Source: Paracoccaceae bacterium (GTDB lineage Bacteria > Pseudomonadota > Alphaproteobacteria > Rhodobacterales > Rhodobacteraceae). From it: DNA of 8,959 nt. The DNA lies in the NCBI GenBank assembly GCA_030625695.1, contig DAOUQK010000131.1, forward strand, positions 1 through 8,959. Direction: 5' to 3'. Each line of letters starts with the position of its first letter. Position 1 is the first letter of the stretch. The notes under the pieces were generated by a model that was given only the letters and a program-made list of their open reading frames with translations, searched no databases and was not told the DNA's origin. A program made the translations under genes and the position numbers. Of this stretch, positions 7,248-8,959 are shown one piece after another.

Positions 7248-7327
7248 CGTTGGCAAGGTTGTCGTTCCGAAGCCATCTCATTGGGAAAGTGGAAGCTGGA
7301 GGAGGATCGTAACCCGTGAAAGTTTGT

Positions 7328-7348
7328 TTCCCGGCTGAGTTCCGGGAA
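7328..7348. repeat. Short perfect inverted repeat (hairpin)
   Basis: TTCCCGG at 7328-7334 is exactly complementary to CCGGGAA at 7342-7348, with the 7-base loop CTGAGTT. A third TTCCCGG copy follows at 7350-7356 and could compete for pairing. The hairpin lies 81 bases after the helicase stop. It lacks a following T-run on either strand, so an intrinsic terminator role is only possible. Confidence 0.45.
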
Positions 7349-7352
7349 GTTC

Positions 7353-7433
7353 CCGGTGCACGCACTGGGCCTTTTGGTGTTCGCGTCGGCCGAGATCGAG
7401 ATCTGGCCGATTGAATAACTGCGTTCCTACCGG
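7353..7433 (+). pseudogene. Possible relic of a ParB-like nuclease-domain N-terminus
   Basis: In the frame of GTG 7377, the translation FASAEIEIWPIE, then a TAA stop (7416-7418), then LRSYR is reminiscent of the IE.WPI..L.PY..N opening of ParB/RepB-like proteins, including those fused to DNA methylases in mobile elements. The in-frame stop and the loss of the usual N.R.H continuation after LRSYR mean it cannot make such a protein. The match is short and could be chance. If real, it is a mobile-element scrap next to the helicase gene. Confidence 0.25.
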
Positions 7434-7500
7434 ATGAGCTGTGCAGATCGCCCTATGAGCGGTACATAAAACGTCTGGGACGCCCTGCTGGAAAACGGAG

Positions 7501-8778
7501 CTAAAGGCCAAACCTGTCGGCGATGCGGTGCCAGTTCAACACGATTGGCATGAACCACGGGTTGCCGGTATAAAGCGGTTTGGTTTGGAACGGCAGATCG
7601 TCAAAGGCGGTGCGGCCCCTGTCCTGGTCACCAAGGATTTTATAGCCAAGTTTCTGGCCGAAATAGGTGGCGCGCGCCACCCCCGAACCGCAATATCCCA
7701 TCGCAAAATCAATGCCTTGATGTTGTCCAATATGGGGCGCGTGATCAAACGTGTAAGCGACCAGACCCGACCAGACGTGGCTGGTTCCGGTGGTTTCGAG
7801 ATCGGGGAAAATATTACACATGGCGGCGTGGAGCTGGCGGGCGTTTTTCTGCGGATTGTCTTTCAGGCCGGTGGCGCGACCCCCAAACAGGATGCGGGTA
7901 CCATCAGGTGAGGGGCGGTAGTAAGCGACGATGCGGCGGCTGTCGCCACAGACCCGGCCCTTTGGCATCAGGCGGGCCATGAGATCGGGCGCGATGGGGT
8001 CAGTGGCGATCATGGCGCTGCGCAAGGGCAGGACCCGGCGGTGTTGGTAGCGAAATTGTGGGCCGGTATAAGCGTTGGTGCAAAGCGCGACGCGTTCGGC
8101 TTTTGTGGTGCCCAAGGGAGTGTGAACGGTGAAACCGGCGTTCGTGCGATTGATGGAGGTGACCGGGCAATTGGCAAGGATGGCGACCCCGATTGCGCGC
8201 AGTTTGGCGATCAGCCGGTTGTGGAATTTGGCCGGATGCAGACCACCATCCATGTCGTAAACAACGCCACCGTGGAAGCATTTCGAACCGGTTTCAGCCA
8301 CCAGATCACCAGATTGTATAACCGAGCCCTGCACGCCGCAGCTTTTGTGAAAATTCTCAAATTCCGAGGCCATTTTGGTAAAGTGATCCGGCGAAAGGGC
8401 ACCGCGAAACCGGCCAGACCGTTTGAAATCTGCATCGATGTCTTCAGATTTCAGGAAATCGTCAATAAAGTCCACGAAACCAACGCTTTCACGGATGATT
8501 TCATTGGTTTTTTCAACACCGTACTGGGCCTGCAGACCAGCAATTCCCAGCTTGTGAAAGCTGGAGCCGACCATGCCACCGTTGCGCGAACTGGCACCTT
8601 CGCCCAACTGACCTGCTTCGTAAACCACCACCGACAGGCCGGAACGTGCGAGGGTGAGGGCGGCGCTGAGCCCGCTAAACCCCGCACCAACAATGGCAAT
8701 ATCAACCGTGGCGGGAGGGGTGATTTCAGGGGTGTTTTCGCGAGGGGCATAGTCCCACCAATAAGGCGTCGTTTTCAT
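7501..8778 (-). CDS. FAD-dependent amine/amino-acid oxidoreductase (DAO family, PuuB/OrdL-like), 425 aa
   Basis: The protein is full length for the family (E. coli gamma-glutamylputrescine oxidase PuuB is about 426 residues). It begins with the PYWWDYAP signature common near the start of this subgroup. An FAD-binding Rossmann fold follows: DIAIVGAGFSGLSAALTLARSG (GxGxxG at 31-36), strand-end acid E54, and the ASSRNGG box (62-68), which contacts FAD. The C-terminus has the DHAPHIG box (345-351) and GYCGSGV (361-367), the second flavin-contact region. Such enzymes oxidise amines or amino acids with release of H2O2 or transfer of electrons; the substrate here is unknown. No signal peptide is seen, so it is cytosolic. 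The start at 8776-8778 is supported by a GGAG six bases upstream. It converges with the helicase gene, and its upstream region is cut to 44 bp by an insertion sequence. It is not a copy of the DAO relic at 727-890: the C-terminal boxes differ. Confidence 0.88.
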   Translation of the reverse strand: MKTTPYWWDYAPRENTPEITPPATVDIAIVGAGFSGLSAALTLARSGLSVVVYEAGQLGEGASSRNGGMVGSSFHKLGIAGLQAQYGVEKTNEIIRESVGFVDFIDDFLKSEDIDADFKRSGRFRGALSPDHFTKMASEFENFHKSCGVQGSVIQSGDLVAETGSKCFHGGVVYDMDGGLHPAKFHNRLIAKLRAIGVAILANCPVTSINRTNAGFTVHTPLGTTKAERVALCTNAYTGPQFRYQHRRVLPLRSAMIATDPIAPDLMARLMPKGRVCGDSRRIVAYYRPSPDGTRILFGGRATGLKDNPQKNARQLHAAMCNIFPDLETTGTSHVWSGLVAYTFDHAPHIGQHQGIDFAMGYCGSGVARATYFGQKLGYKILGDQDRGRTAFDDLPFQTKPLYTGNPWFMPIVLNWHRIADRFGL

Positions 8779-8784
8779 CGGAGA

Positions 8785-8788
8785 CTCC
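8785..8788 (-). promoter_or_regulatory. Ribosome binding site of the FAD oxidoreductase
   Basis: On the minus strand GGAG (within GCGGAGTCTCCG) lies six bases before the ATG at 8778-8776. This fits a Shine-Dalgarno sequence and supports this start over later in-frame ATG codons. Confidence 0.55.
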
Positions 8789-8822
8789 GCAGGATGTTGA
8801 TGGCTTGACCCTAACCGCCCTA

Positions 8823-8959
8823 GGGTCTGTGGACAATTAGCGTAAAGCGATGATGGTTGCGGCTATGCACCAAGTTGCTTCATAGCTTGTGTCAGTTTTG
8901 TCATATCGGGTGTTAACGCCCCTGAACTCTTTGATTTTGCTGAAGTAGTTTTCTATGAG
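8823..8959 (-). mobile_element. End of an IS5-family insertion sequence (rest outside window)
   Basis: The sequence changes abruptly at about 8823, where GGGTCTGTGGACAATT begins; this looks like an IS terminal inverted repeat. The base context CTAG at 8820-8823 fits the TA/CTAG targets typical of part of the IS5 family (IS427-like group). The transposase frame ends 14 bases inside this boundary, as is usual in compact IS elements. The other end and any target duplication lie outside the window, so the exact boundary is an estimate. Confidence 0.7.
8837..8959 (-). CDS. IS5-family transposase, C-terminal 40 residues (5' end outside window)
   Basis: The minus strand is open from the window edge to TAA at 8839-8837. 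It reads IENYFSKIKEFRGVNTRYDK, then TDTSYEATW and an alanine/isoleucine-rich end (CIAATIIALR). The E-x6-K spacing (E codon at 8951-8953, K at 8930-8932) followed by .FR...TRYDK is the C-terminal part of the Y-(2)-R-(3)-E-(6)-K signature of IS5-type DDE transposases; this E is the third catalytic acid. The usual tail length after TRYDK suggests the C-terminus is complete. Whether the rest of the transposase is intact cannot be seen here. Confidence 0.8.
   Translation of the reverse strand, partial: LIENYFSKIKEFRGVNTRYDKTDTSYEATWCIAATIIALR

Larger units (their letters stand above)
7248..7500. other. Non-coding gap between convergent helicase and oxidoreductase genes
   Basis: These 253 bases hold no intact gene. 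A strong ribosome-binding-like GGAGGAGG at 7298-7305 precedes GTG 7316-7318 by ten bases. The frame it opens closes after 32 residues (TGA after LAD) and resembles nothing I know, so it may be the stump of a lost gene. A perfect hairpin lies at 7328-7348 and a ParB-like relic at about 7353-7433; both are listed separately. The two flanking genes both end here, so terminators are expected, but I find no stem with a T-run. Confidence 0.5.

Noticed and set aside
8041..8808. A 255-residue open frame on the + strand opposite the FAD oxidoreductase
   Set aside because: The minus strand encodes a full-length flavoenzyme with clear FAD motifs over the same span; the + frame is its shadow.
1..8959. 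CRISPR array, tRNA or rRNA genes
   Set aside because: No regularly spaced repeats, cloverleaf-like segments or rRNA-like sequence were seen on reading through the window.

Overview
The window looks like accessory or decaying chromosome from an alphaproteobacterium, most likely a marine Rhodobacterales (Roseobacter-type) genome. This is inferred from codon and composition style, from the amino-acid ABC transporter and FAD oxidoreductase families present, and from the style of the transposase end; there is no rRNA or other marker to confirm it. One very large intact gene sits between stretches of gene debris.

Left part (1-1041): the 3' end of a short-chain dehydrogenase on the + strand converges on a minus-strand relic of an amino-acid uptake and oxidation locus. 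Read 5' to 3' on the minus strand, the relic holds the C-terminal piece of a DAO/opine-oxidase-like FAD oxidoreductase, then the C-terminal piece of a HisM/HisQ-type permease, then the N-terminal third of a HisP-type ATPase. Each piece is cut at an internal junction. The FAD oxidoreductase piece in turn abuts a + strand pair of small genes of unknown function (ending at 1041, and 1038-1619) that overlap by ATGA.

Centre (2133-7247): after about 510 bp with no credible gene lies a single 1704-residue protein. It joins an N-terminal DEDD-type (DnaQ/WRN-like) exonuclease domain, a complete RecQ superfamily 2 helicase core, a long winged-helix-like linker, and a complete UvrD/Rep superfamily 1A helicase, with a small beta-rich C-terminal tail. 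Having one nuclease and two opposite-class helicase motors in one chain is the most striking feature of the window. It looks like a self-contained DNA-processing machine that could act in recombination repair or in restriction of mobile DNA.

Right part (7248-8959): a short non-coding stretch holds a small perfect hairpin and a possible ParB-like relic. It is followed on the minus strand by an intact 425-residue FAD-dependent amine/amino-acid oxidase of the PuuB/OrdL kind. Only 44 bp upstream of that gene's start is the end of an IS5-family insertion sequence, whose transposase C-terminus runs off the window. The large helicase gene therefore stands alone, with no obvious operon partner, between rearrangement scars on the left and an insertion sequence on the right.
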